NCBI RefSeq assembly: GCF_024362205.1
Contig: NZ_CP101462.1
Span: forward strand, 338,501-402,500
Direction: 5' to 3'
Origin: Exiguobacterium aurantiacum
Lineage (GTDB): Bacteria; Bacillota; Bacilli; Exiguobacteriales; Exiguobacteriaceae
DNA: 64,000 nucleotides
Shown here: positions 34,657 through 42,808 of the stretch, one piece after another
How positions within the stretch are numbered: the stretch's first letter is position 1
How the letters are laid out: every line of letters begins with the position of its first letter
Position numbers and translations under genes: made by a program
The notes under the pieces: model-generated
The model's database searches: none
The model's input: only the letters and a program-made list of their open reading frames with translations
Told to the model about the DNA's origin: nothing

Positions 34657-35795
34657 ACATCTTATTATCGAAGCCGCATATGTCCGGGCGTGAGATGGCC
34701 TATATCGAAGAGGCGTTCGCGAGCAATTGGATCGCCCCGCTCGGCCCGAACGTCAATGCGTTTGAAGCGGAAGTGGCCGCTTACGCCGATCACCCGCATG
34801 CGTTGGCGACAAGCTCAGGGACGGCTGCCCTCCATTTGGCATTACTTACGCTCGGCGTCGGGACAGGGGACACGGTCTTCTGTCAGTCGCTCACGTTCGT
34901 GGCATCGGTCAATCCGATTCGTTACGTCGGTGCCAACCCGGTCTTCATCGACTCGGAGACGACGACGTGGAATATGTCCCCGGACGCGCTTCGGAAAGCA
35001 TTCGTCCAAGCGGCGACGAAAGGGAAACTCCCGAAAGCGGTCATCGTCGTGCATCTGTACGGCGTCGTCGCGAAAATCGGAGAGATTCGTCACATTTGCC
35101 GCGAGTATGGTGTCCCATTGATTGAGGACGCGGCCGAATCACTCGGCTCGACGTGGCACGGACAGATGACGGGTACGATCGGCGACATCGGCTTCTATTC
35201 GTTCAACGGCAATAAAATCATTACGACCTCAGGCGGCGGTATGCTCATGACGCCGAACGAGGAGGTGAGACAGCTGGCGCTCAAGCTGGCCACGCAAGCT
35301 CGGGAAGACGCGCTACATTATGAACACGAACAGGTCGGTTATAACTATCGGTTGAGCAACGTCTCGGCCGGGATCGGTCGGGGACAGCTCGAGGTGATCG
35401 AGCAGCGTGTCCAAGCACGTCGCCGCGTCTTCGCCCGCTATGAGCGCATGTTCCGTCAGCTCGGGACGACGTACCAACAAGAAGTGCCGCATTCACGGGC
35501 CAATCGCTGGCTGACCGCCATGCAACTGGACCAGACTGACTTGCATCGTGACACATTGATGGAGCGGCTCGCTAGTGCCGGCATCGAAGCCCGTCCCGTT
35601 TGGAAGCCGATGCACTTGCAGCCGGTATATCGCGATGCCGAGTACGTGACGGTCGACGGGGAAGATGTCAGCCGGCGCTTGTTCGAGAACGGCATCTGCC
35701 TCCCATCGGGGTCCGATTTGACAATCGGTGAACAACAGCAAGTCATCCAGACCGTGCTCGATACGCGCTCGATCGTCACGGAACAAAGTGTCTGA
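34653..35795 (+). CDS. DegT/DnrJ/EryC1/StrS-family sugar aminotransferase
   Basis: A 380-residue PLP enzyme that aminates a nucleotide-linked keto sugar. SSGTAALHLAL binds the cofactor phosphate, EDAAESLGSTWHGQMTGTIGDIGFYSFNGNKIITTSGGGML holds the catalytic Lys in the second half of that stretch, and YNYRLSNVSAGIGRGQLEVI follows. It resembles PglE and LegC-type enzymes that act on the product of PglF/EpsC dehydratases. With the dehydratase it should give a UDP-4-amino-4,6-dideoxy sugar. The gene starts in the preceding stop. Confidence 0.93.
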   Translation: MNILLSKPHMSGREMAYIEEAFASNWIAPLGPNVNAFEAEVAAYADHPHALATSSGTAALHLALLTLGVGTGDTVFCQSLTFVASVNPIRYVGANPVFIDSETTTWNMSPDALRKAFVQAATKGKLPKAVIVVHLYGVVAKIGEIRHICREYGVPLIEDAAESLGSTWHGQMTGTIGDIGFYSFNGNKIITTSGGGMLMTPNEEVRQLALKLATQAREDALHYEHEQVGYNYRLSNVSAGIGRGQLEVIEQRVQARRRVFARYERMFRQLGTTYQQEVPHSRANRWLTAMQLDQTDLHRDTLMERLASAGIEARPVWKPMHLQPVYRDAEYVTVDGEDVSRRLFENGICLPSGSDLTIGEQQQVIQTVLDTRSIVTEQSV

Positions 35796-35807
35796 GGAGG
35801 ACGAACG

Positions 35808-36392
35808 ATGAACCGGGAAGCAGAGATCATTCAAGCGCTTCGAGCCGCTGCATCTCTGACTCCGACCCTCACGGTTAAACAATATCAGCTCTGGAGCCGA
35901 GACCGGGACGTCCCGACGTTTCTCGACGTTCTCAATTTTTATGGGTCATGGACCGGCGCCCTAAAAGCATCCGGTCTATTAGAATCCCGAAAACATTATA
36001 CACAACAAGAACTCGTTGCAGCGCTTCGGCTCGCACTTGAACAGGAAGGAAAGTTGACGAGCACCCATTATCAGCAATGGGTGAAAGATCATACCGGTCC
36101 TTCGCTAGGTGATATTATTTCCCATTTCGGGTCTTGGAGTCTGGCCGTGAAAACGGTAGAGCGTCTAGAGGAGATCCATTTTACCGTCCAGCCAGAACGT
36201 GAAAAAGCAGAAATCGTCCAATCGTTGCTAGAAGCAAGCCGGGTCGTCGTGCCGTTCAACGCGATCACCTATCAAAAATGGGCGAAACAACATAGACGAC
36301 CAAGTGTCGCCAAAGTATCTCGGCGGTATGGCTCCTGGAAACGGGCACTCGCCGAGCTGGAGCTTCGTGAATCGTGTGACGGAAAGAAGTGA
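35808..36392 (+). CDS. Protein made of three homing-endonuclease-associated (HNH_repeat) units
   Basis: A 194-residue relative of the protein at 30,684. Three units end in NFYGSWTGAL, SHFGSWSLAV and RRYGSWKRAL, each with the preceding Y..W and PS/PT pattern (KQYQLW, THYQQW, ITYQKW). There is no nuclease. It is translated 12 bases after the aminotransferase from a GAGGAGG site, so it is part of the glycan operon. Two paralogues framing one glycan cluster suggest local regulators, but they could also serve another DNA-binding role. Confidence 0.72.
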   Translation: MNREAEIIQALRAAASLTPTLTVKQYQLWSRDRDVPTFLDVLNFYGSWTGALKASGLLESRKHYTQQELVAALRLALEQEGKLTSTHYQQWVKDHTGPSLGDIISHFGSWSLAVKTVERLEEIHFTVQPEREKAEIVQSLLEASRVVVPFNAITYQKWAKQHRRPSVAKVSRRYGSWKRALAELELRESCDGKK

Positions 36393-36411
36393 AGACGGAG
36401 GAGGGATCTCG

Positions 36412-36543
36412 ATGAACGGAGCGTTTGTCATCGCCCGTTATGAAACGTTGCATCAAACGTACCAATTTGAAAGTTTATCGATGGAGGAAGTGGCGGACCG
36501 TTGCCGACCGGCCGTCGTCTCGACGCAGGAGCGAAACGGATGA
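36412..36543 (+). CDS. Small hypothetical protein (43 residues)
   Basis: ATG 36412 has GGAGGAGGG 7 bases upstream and opens MNGAFVIARYETLHQ. The peptide has no membrane helix or known motif. It ends in TGA overlapping an ATG (36540) of the next gene. It might be a real small protein, or the start of a once longer gene; composition does not decide. Confidence 0.45.
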   Translation: MNGAFVIARYETLHQTYQFESLSMEEVADRCRPAVVSTQERNG

Positions 36544-36578
36544 GAGGCGTTCGGGGGAAGCGAAGGGGGGAGGACAAA

Positions 36579-37232
36579 GTGGGCCGACCAATCGTACTAC
36601 TCATTGGAGAACATCGAACATCTGCCTACGTGTATCAGGCGATTCGCAACTTAGGGGTGACCCATGTCATTCAGGAAGATGGACCGAGCGAGCATCGCCC
36701 GGAATCCATTAAGCACTGGCTGACGCATGTATACGTTCGACTGACGTCTCCTGTCATGCGCCTTTCGAGCCGGGCGCGGATTCAGGAGCTCAAGCTCCGC
36801 TATCCGTTGAACGATGAGCCGATCCCGTTCCACCACATTCTACGCGTCACGTCATTGAACGATACGAAGACGACGATGTGGCTCGACCGTCTTGCCCCGC
36901 AGCTCATCGTCACCCACGAGACGGGTCCAATCGACCCGAGCGTCCTCGCCCGGTTCGACTGCCCGGTGTTGACGGTGAAACCGACGATGGCAGAAGGACA
37001 ACTCGAAGCGTACTGGGCGTTCCGGGCCAAGCCCGACGTCTGTGAAGTCAGAATCGAACAATGGACCGAACGGGGCTGGACTGTGTCAGACCGGTCCGTG
37101 CTCTATATCGGCGGGACGGACAACTTTGCCACGTACCCGTATTTACAGCTCACGACCGTGTTGCCCCTCCTGAGACGGCAAATCGAGTTGCTGTTAAAGG
37201 AAGATGTCTATGACCGCCGAACGGCGAAATAA
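36579..37232 (+). CDS. Formyltransferase-like protein of the glycan cluster (degenerate?)
   Basis: A 217-residue protein starting IVLLIGEHRTSAYVYQAI, with LIVTHETGPIDPSVLARFDCPVL and GQLEAYWAFRAKPDVCEVRIEQWTERGW. These recall the formyltransferase fold of sugar N-formyltransferases, but the usual N-H-D catalytic set is not visible, so the activity is uncertain. GTG 36579 was chosen for the strong GGGGGGAGG 6 bases upstream; ATG 36540, overlapping the previous stop, would add 13 basic residues. Last gene of the cluster. Confidence 0.55.
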   Translation: MGRPIVLLIGEHRTSAYVYQAIRNLGVTHVIQEDGPSEHRPESIKHWLTHVYVRLTSPVMRLSSRARIQELKLRYPLNDEPIPFHHILRVTSLNDTKTTMWLDRLAPQLIVTHETGPIDPSVLARFDCPVLTVKPTMAEGQLEAYWAFRAKPDVCEVRIEQWTERGWTVSDRSVLYIGGTDNFATYPYLQLTTVLPLLRRQIELLLKEDVYDRRTAK

Positions 37233-37258
37233 CGGCCAAAGCGCGATGCTTTGGCCGT
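37232..37258. terminator. Terminator closing the glycan cluster
   Basis: ACGGCCAAAGC (37232-37242) pairs perfectly with GCTTTGGCCGT (37248-37258), followed by TTAGCTTT. It also lies at the 3' end of the convergent MerR gene. Confidence 0.85.
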
Positions 37259-38023
37259 TTAGCTTTGGGTGATGCAGTAGTGTTGGATGGCGTCATTGTA
37301 ATAGACAGCAAGTCCTGGCGCGTACTTGTCGTAAAACGCGGTGAAGCGCTCGTCCATGACATACATCTGACCGAGTCCGCTGAACATGTCGAGCGAGCAA
37401 TCATAGAACTGGTCGTTGATGAACAGATGGTTCGCCCGGACGGCCGCTTGGACACGCGGGTCTTCGACCGGGACATCGGAAGTGAACAAGTCGACGAGCG
37501 GCTTGACGAGATTCACTTGTTGTTGACTGAGTGCTTCCCAATCTTCTTTCGAGCGCTTGTCGGCGCGTGCACGTGACGTCTTGTACGCCTCGCTCTCGCC
37601 CCAGCGCTCCACGACCTCGGGCTCGTGTTTCGCTTCATGGGCTTTCAGTTCGTCGAACGATAATCCTTTGAACAACGATTTGTCTTCCATTGGAATTTCT
37701 CCTCTCAGTGAGGTGAGCGTCGATTCCGCCGTCTCGGCGAGTGTCGCAAAATAGGCGGCTTTCGCGCGCAGAGCGGTCACTTGCTCTTCGAGGGCACGGG
37801 TCCGGTCGAACGGCTCGGCCTCGAGCAACGTCTGAATCGTCTCGAGCGGAAAGTCGAGCGAGCGATAAAGCAGAATCGTCTGTAACCGCTCGACGTCATG
37901 CGCCGCATAACGGCGATAGCCATTGGTGTCACGTTCCGGAACGAGCAGACCGACGGCGTCATAATGACGCAATGTCCTTGTGGTCGTGCCGGAGAGCGTC
38001 GCGAGCTGTTGAATCGTATACAT
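37259..38023 (-). CDS. MerR-family regulator with TipAS ligand domain (Mta type)
   Basis: A 254-residue activator. The MerR HTH (1-70) starts MYTIQQLATLSGTTTRTLRHYDAVGLL; a coiled coil follows (about 78-108), then the TipAS antibiotic-recognition domain (about 135-254, WGESEAYKTSRARADKRSKEDW). This is the layout of B. subtilis Mta and Streptomyces TipAL, which activate multidrug efflux genes on binding thiopeptides or other drugs. CAAGGAGGTGAGG is an ideal binding site. The promoter with 19-base spacer just upstream indicates autoregulation. Confidence 0.92.
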   Translation of the reverse strand: MYTIQQLATLSGTTTRTLRHYDAVGLLVPERDTNGYRRYAAHDVERLQTILLYRSLDFPLETIQTLLEAEPFDRTRALEEQVTALRAKAAYFATLAETAESTLTSLRGEIPMEDKSLFKGLSFDELKAHEAKHEPEVVERWGESEAYKTSRARADKRSKEDWEALSQQQVNLVKPLVDLFTSDVPVEDPRVQAAVRANHLFINDQFYDCSLDMFSGLGQMYVMDERFTAFYDKYAPGLAVYYNDAIQHYCITQS

Positions 38024-38043
38024 GTCCTCACCTCCTTGAAATC

Positions 38044-38074
38044 AGCGTACACGTTGACGTCGCGTCAAGGTCAA
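38044..38074 (-). promoter_or_regulatory. MerR-type promoter with 19-base spacer and TTGACG/CGTCAA dyad
   Basis: Read on the minus strand: TTGACC, a 19-base spacer, TACGCT. The spacer contains the perfect dyad TTGACG-N3-CGTCAA (38054-38068). A long spacer with a central dyad is the hallmark of MerR-activated promoters. The -35 overlaps the stop codon of the upstream GNAT gene. Confidence 0.8.
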
Positions 38075-38535
38075 GCCTCTTTTTCGAACAAAGAGAATCC
38101 ATCTCGTTCGCCGACATAATTGAAGCCGAAGCGAGGGTAATAGGCGTTCAAAAATGAGTTCGTGGCGACGCAGTCGAGGCGAATCCGATCCGATGTCGCC
38201 GCGAGCGCGTGACGCATCAATCGTTCACCGATGTGTTGGCCTTTTAATTGGTCGTCGACGACGAGCCGATGCAAGTAGACGGCCGCGTCAGGATCGTCCC
38301 ACAAGTTCTCGTCCCAAGACGTCGGCGGGATCAAGCTGACCGACCCGACGATTCCTCCGTTTGCTTCATATACATACACGGTCCCGTTCGTGACGTCATG
38401 GGTCACAAAATCGGTCCGGCTCGGCTCTAAATATTTTTGCCATTGCGTTTTTCCGGCGGCCCGAAACGATTGCGCTTTCGTGAAAATTAGTTGATCAATC
38501 GCCAAAAGATCGGCCTGTGTGGCCAAACGGATCAT
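38071..38535 (-). CDS. GNAT-family N-acetyltransferase
   Basis: A 154-residue acetyltransferase. The acetyl-CoA binding region is AVYLHRLVVDDQLKGQHIGERLMRHAL, and the C-terminal motif is NSFLNAYYPRFGFNYVGERDGF. It has no signal or membrane segment. The substrate is unknown. It stands immediately upstream of the MerR-TipAS gene in the same direction, but that gene has its own promoter. Confidence 0.88.
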   Translation of the reverse strand: MIRLATQADLLAIDQLIFTKAQSFRAAGKTQWQKYLEPSRTDFVTHDVTNGTVYVYEANGGIVGSVSLIPPTSWDENLWDDPDAAVYLHRLVVDDQLKGQHIGERLMRHALAATSDRIRLDCVATNSFLNAYYPRFGFNYVGERDGFSLFEKEA

Positions 38536-38607
38536 GTAAGTCGCCTCACTTTCATTTCATTTCAAATTCGTGTAGGGTACACGATGAGTAAGCTGTTAAA
38601 AACATCT

Positions 38608-38665
38608 TTGTGTCGTGGAATGATTTTTGGTAAGATAAACTTACTGCAATCGTGCAAACGATTGC
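38608..38665 (+). promoter_or_regulatory. Promoter and LacI-type operator of the GH13 glucosidase
   Basis: TTGTGT (38608-38613), 17-base spacer, TAAGAT (38631-38636). At the expected start point lies a perfect inverted repeat GCAATCGT-GCAA-ACGATTGC (38646-38665). The GCAAACG core is typical of LacI/GalR-family sites such as those for maltose regulators. Confidence 0.6.
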
Positions 38666-38749
38666 GCTAACGAGATGAAGAGACAACAGCACTGATATTA
38701 GTATATAGGATGCGCAGTGAGTTTAGGGACAAGGGAGTATCATTGACAC

Positions 38750-40459
38750 ATGCAACTTTTACAACGTGACCAACACACACAAACGAAAACACTGAAACGA
38801 AACTGGTGGAAAGAAGCCGTCGCTTATCAAATCTACCCGCGCAGTTTTTACGATGCGAACGGGGACGGGATCGGCGACATTCAAGGAATCATCGATAAAC
38901 TCGATTACTTGAAAGACCTCGGCGTCGACGTCATCTGGATTTGCCCGATGTATAAATCACCGAACGATGACAACGGCTACGACATTAGCGACTATCAAGA
39001 CATCATGGACGAGTTCGGGACGATGGAAGACTTCGACCGTCTGTTGACAGAAGTCCATGCGCGCGGCATGAAGCTGCTCTTAGACCTCGTCGTCAACCAT
39101 ACGTCGGATGAGCACCCGTGGTTCATCGAGTCGAAGAGCTCAAAAGACAACCCGAAACGAGACTGGTACATTTGGCGCGACGGTAAGCCCGACGGCTCGA
39201 AACCGAACAACTGGGAGTCGATCTTCGGCGGGTCGGCTTGGGAGTTCGACGAGACGACGGAGCAATATTTCTTGCACGTCTTCTCAAAGAAACAGCCGGA
39301 CCTCAACTGGGAGAACGCCGAGATGCGCCGGACCATCTACAACATGATCAACTGGTGGCTCGATAAAGGCATCGACGGTTTCCGTGTCGATGCGATCAGT
39401 CACATCCGCAAACACCCATCGTTCGGCGATTTGCCGAACCCGGAAGGTCTCGACTTCGTGCCGTCGTTCGAGATGCATATGAACGTCGACGGGATTCATG
39501 GTTACTTGGAAGAACTTCGCGATGAGACGTTCAATAAGCACGACATTATGACGGTCGGGGAAGCGAACGGCGTGTCGCCTGACGACGCCCACCTGTGGGT
39601 CGGCGAGCAGGAAGGCAAGATGAACATGGTGTTCCAATTCGAACACATGGGACTTTGGCGCGAAGACGCCGAGTCGAAGCTCGACGTCGTCCACTTGAAG
39701 AACGTCCTCACGAAATGGCAGAAAGGCCTTGAAGCAGACGGCTGGAACGCCCTCTACGTCGAGAACCACGACCAGACGCGGACCGTGTCGTCATGGGGTG
39801 ACGACGAGCGCTATTGGAAAGAGAGCGCGAAATCGATCGCGATGATGTATTTTCTCATGCAAGGGACGCCGTTCATCTATCAAGGACAAGAGATCGGCAT
39901 GACGAACGTGAAGTTCGACTCGATTGACCAGTACGACGATATTGCGACGCGCAACCGCTATTACATCGGTCTCGAACATGGCAAGAGCCACGAAGAGATG
40001 ATGGACATTACATGGAACTCGTCACGGGACAACACGCGCACGCCGATGCAGTGGAGCGACGCTCCGAACGCGGGCTTCACGTTCGCCGAGACGCCTTGGT
40101 TCGGCATCAACCCGAACTACACGGATATCAACGTCGACGCCCAGCTCGAAGACGACGACTCGATTCTCAATTTCTATAAAGAGATGATTCGTCTCCGTAA
40201 GCAAGACGAGACGTTCGTTTACGGGACGTATGACATCGTCTTGCCGGAGCACCCGGAGATTTACGCATACACGCGCACGCTCGGGGACTCGCAATACCTC
40301 GTCATGACGAACTTGACGGGGAAAGAAGCCATCTTTGCGACGGAGCTCACGCTTCGCTCGGAAGACGTCGTCTTGAAAAATATGCCGCTCGAGCCGCATG
40401 AAGAGACGACACTCGTCCACTTGAAGCCGTTCGAGGGACGCGTCTATAAAATGAGTTAA
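38750..40459 (+). CDS. Oligo-alpha-glucosidase (GH13_31, MalL-like)
   Basis: A 569-residue cytosolic glycosidase without signal peptide. WWKEAVAYQIYPRSFYDANGDGIGDIQGI is the typical opening after an extra 18 residues. GFRVDAISHI holds the nucleophile Asp, TVGEANG the acid/base Glu and VENHDQTR the third Asp. The family releases glucose from isomaltose, maltose or related oligosaccharides; the exact linkage cannot be read. The AAGGGAG site is some 13 bases from ATG 38750, so initiation may be weak. It complements the secreted amylase. Confidence 0.92.
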   Translation: MQLLQRDQHTQTKTLKRNWWKEAVAYQIYPRSFYDANGDGIGDIQGIIDKLDYLKDLGVDVIWICPMYKSPNDDNGYDISDYQDIMDEFGTMEDFDRLLTEVHARGMKLLLDLVVNHTSDEHPWFIESKSSKDNPKRDWYIWRDGKPDGSKPNNWESIFGGSAWEFDETTEQYFLHVFSKKQPDLNWENAEMRRTIYNMINWWLDKGIDGFRVDAISHIRKHPSFGDLPNPEGLDFVPSFEMHMNVDGIHGYLEELRDETFNKHDIMTVGEANGVSPDDAHLWVGEQEGKMNMVFQFEHMGLWREDAESKLDVVHLKNVLTKWQKGLEADGWNALYVENHDQTRTVSSWGDDERYWKESAKSIAMMYFLMQGTPFIYQGQEIGMTNVKFDSIDQYDDIATRNRYYIGLEHGKSHEEMMDITWNSSRDNTRTPMQWSDAPNAGFTFAETPWFGINPNYTDINVDAQLEDDDSILNFYKEMIRLRKQDETFVYGTYDIVLPEHPEIYAYTRTLGDSQYLVMTNLTGKEAIFATELTLRSEDVVLKNMPLEPHEETTLVHLKPFEGRVYKMS

Positions 40460-40462
40460 TCC

Positions 40463-40490
40463 AAGACAGGGGCATTCCCTGTCTTTTTTT
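40463..40490 (+). terminator. Terminator after the glucosidase
   Basis: AAGACAGGG (40463-40471) pairs with CCCTGTCTT (40477-40485), then TTTTT. Confidence 0.9.
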
Positions 40491-40549
40491 GCGCACAGGG
40501 AAATGACGAGGGAACACGAATTCATATAGAAGATGAGGAGGGGATTGGA

Positions 40550-41209
40550 TTGAGATTATTACTGACATCGGCAGGTATCAAAAATGAACGAATCAAACAA
40601 TCGTTGCTCGAGTTGCTAGGGAGACCGATTGAGGAGTGTAACGCCCTCTGTATCCCGACCGCGATTTACGCGCTACCAGGTGGGACGAAGCATGCATGGA
40701 ACTTTTTCAACGGTGATTCTTCGACGCCGATGTGTGAGTTAGGCTGGAAGTCGATTGGGGTTCTCGAATTGAGCGCGTTGCCAAGCCTCGATGAAGCGGT
40801 TTGGAGACCGGCGTTCGACGAGGCCGACGTACTGTTGGTCAACGGAGGTGACCCGTTGTTCTTGCATTATTGGATGAAGCAGTCTGGCGTCGCGCAGCTG
40901 TTGCCGGATTGGGGTGGCGTCTATGTCGGTTTGAGCGCCGGCAGCATGGTCATGACCCCGCGAATCGGGGAGGCGTTTGTCGGTTGGCAGGCACCGGGCG
41001 AGCAGAGAGATGAGACATTGGGGTATGTCGATTTCTCGATTTTCCCTCACCTCGATCATGAGATGTTGCCGGAGAACACGTCCAAGCATGCGACCGAATG
41101 GGCAGGAATGTTGACTGGCCCGAGCTATGCTATCGACGATGAGACGGCGATTCGAGTCGTCGACGGACAAGTCGACGTGATTTCGGAGGGGCATTGGCTG
41201 AAATTTTAA
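40550..41209 (+). CDS. Peptidase E-like (S51) / class I glutamine amidotransferase-like protein
   Basis: A 219-residue protein of peptidase family S51. The nucleophile elbow is VYVGLSAGSMVMTP, preceded by VLLVNGGDPLFLHYWM and followed by FSIFPHLDHEMLPEN. Peptidase E cleaves dipeptides with N-terminal Asp. A TTG start (40550) is required: GAGGAGGGG lies 6 bases upstream and no ATG or GTG is available. Confidence 0.85.
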   Translation: MRLLLTSAGIKNERIKQSLLELLGRPIEECNALCIPTAIYALPGGTKHAWNFFNGDSSTPMCELGWKSIGVLELSALPSLDEAVWRPAFDEADVLLVNGGDPLFLHYWMKQSGVAQLLPDWGGVYVGLSAGSMVMTPRIGEAFVGWQAPGEQRDETLGYVDFSIFPHLDHEMLPENTSKHATEWAGMLTGPSYAIDDETAIRVVDGQVDVISEGHWLKF

Positions 41210-41395
41210 AGGAACGAACGGCCGCAGATCATCACATCCGTGGTCGTTTTCTTGAGCTGGACTCCTGGCATTCGCATCACGTAAAATTGATCGCGCATGA
41301 CGTGTGAAGCGCCTGCGAACCGGGAAAGAAAAAGTTAGCGATTCCGGACCGTTCACGAGATATGGTACGATGGGACAGCGGAAAGGGGAATCACC

Positions 41396-41815
41396 ATGGC
41401 AATTGAACCGAAACGCGTACGTGTGCGCCAAAAGACGACGATCAGTGAAATCGCGGAACCGATCGAGCTGCAAGCCGACGGGCTCTATTATGAATTGAAG
41501 ACCGGCTTCATCATCACGTTCGACCAAGAACGGGAAGATGGCGTCGTCCCAACGACAATCAAATATACGACAGGCCGGCTCGCGCTCATCTGTAAAGGAC
41601 CGATCGAGATGAATCATTCCTTTATCGAGGGGCGTTTGACCCAAAGCCTATATAAAAACCCATACATGTCCATGACGATGGCGACGACGACGGAGCGGCT
41701 CGATGTCGCCGACGGCCGTTGCCGCTTCGCCTATGAGTTATCGATGAACGACGACTTGGCGGGTAGCTATGAAGTCGACGTCACTTGGACGTTTGAAGGA
41801 GGAGACGAAGCATGA
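41396..41815 (+). CDS. ywiB: YwiB-type DUF1934 beta-barrel protein
   Basis: A 139-residue protein of the DUF1934 family: RVRVRQKTTISEIAEPIELQADGLYYELKTGFIITF and IKYTTGRLALICKGPIEMNHSF. It forms a calycin-like beta barrel in known relatives; the function is unknown. In Bacillus ywiB lies next to argS. AAAGGGGAA precedes the ATG. The gene overlaps the next by ATGA. Confidence 0.88.
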   Translation: MAIEPKRVRVRQKTTISEIAEPIELQADGLYYELKTGFIITFDQEREDGVVPTTIKYTTGRLALICKGPIEMNHSFIEGRLTQSLYKNPYMSMTMATTTERLDVADGRCRFAYELSMNDDLAGSYEVDVTWTFEGGDEA

Positions 41816-42240
41816 ACTTTGCAGAACGCGTGAGAAAGATTGAAGAGATGTTGAACGAAGATTGGTTCGAGATGCTTGAGACGAACGAGGACGAGTATGA
41901 AGAGTGGCGCGGACGCCTCGAGGACCACGCCGAGCAGGTCGTCGGGCATTACGATAACGAGACCGGCGTCGATATGGACTCGGTCGATAAATTGCTTCAA
42001 TTGAACGATGAGTTCCCCCTCCTTTACGGTGAAGACACGGTCCGGCTCTATATTGCCTTGATTGAAGCGCGACCGGAAGACAAATCGGTGTATGAGCGTT
42101 ACATCGACTACTTGGCCGCCATCGGTGACGCGGCGCATGAGGAATTTTTACGGTTCCATACGCTCGTCGAGGCAGGCCGGTTAGAAGAAGCACGCGGGCT
42201 CGCCCCGCAGATGCCAAAACGATTAGGACTCGAAGACTAA
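41812..42240 (+). CDS. Uncharacterised acidic helical protein (142 residues)
   Basis: Begins inside the ywiB stop codon (ATGA), so it is co-translated. The sequence is rich in Glu, Asp and Leu, predicted helical, and has no membrane segment or Cys. I recognise no family. The position after ywiB is the only hint of function. Confidence 0.75.
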   Translation: MNFAERVRKIEEMLNEDWFEMLETNEDEYEEWRGRLEDHAEQVVGHYDNETGVDMDSVDKLLQLNDEFPLLYGEDTVRLYIALIEARPEDKSVYERYIDYLAAIGDAAHEEFLRFHTLVEAGRLEEARGLAPQMPKRLGLED

Positions 42241-42260
42241 GGCCGCATTGCGGTCTTTTT
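42241..42260 (+). terminator. Short terminator after the ywiB operon
   Basis: GGCCGC (42241-42246) pairs with GCGGTC (42250-42255), then TTTTT. Confidence 0.65.
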
Positions 42261-42286
42261 CATACATAGAAATAGGGAGGGATTCG

Positions 42287-42802
42287 ATGTTACGGCTCAT
42301 CAAAACAACGATGGTGCAACAAGGGCAAGTGCTCGATTTTTTGAAGGAGTGGCGAGAGCAGGAAGAGACGATCGTCCCGAACGCCATCGACCGTGACGCT
42401 TCTGACTTCGCGACGTACGTCCAACAGATTCGTGATAAAGAGTCACGGGTGAACAACGTCAGTTGGGTACCGAGCACGACGTATTGGCTGACGGACGGGG
42501 ACTAGTTGCTCGGGGCGGCGAATATTCGTCACGAATTGAACGAACACTTGCTCAACTTTGGGGGACACATCGGCTATGGCATCAAACCGAGTGCCCGCGG
42601 ACGCGGTCTCGCGACGAAACAGCTCGAACTCGCGCTCGACAAGGCGAAGGAGCTCGGCATCGAACGGGCGTTGATCACATGCGATCGGACGAACGTAGCG
42701 TCACGCCAAGTCATCTTGAATAACGGAGGAGTACCGGATACACCGTTCACAGCGGAAGGCGGGAAAATCGTCGAGCGGTTTTGGATTGAACTGAAAGGGT
42801 GA
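42287..42802 (+). pseudogene. GNAT acetyltransferase interrupted by an in-frame amber codon
   Basis: A frame of 171 codons starting at ATG 42287 (GGGAGGG upstream) would encode a GNAT enzyme: YWLTDGD before, and GAANIRHELNEHLLNFGGHIGYGIKPSARGRGLATKQLELAL after, a TAG at 42503-42505 (codon 73). The two halves are in the same frame and match one family on both sides without a gap, so a single base change would restore the gene. The acetyl-CoA site lies after the stop, so the 72-residue product should be inactive. Sequencing error, recent mutation and amber suppression are all possible. Confidence 0.85.
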
Positions 42803-42808
42803 TACGAG

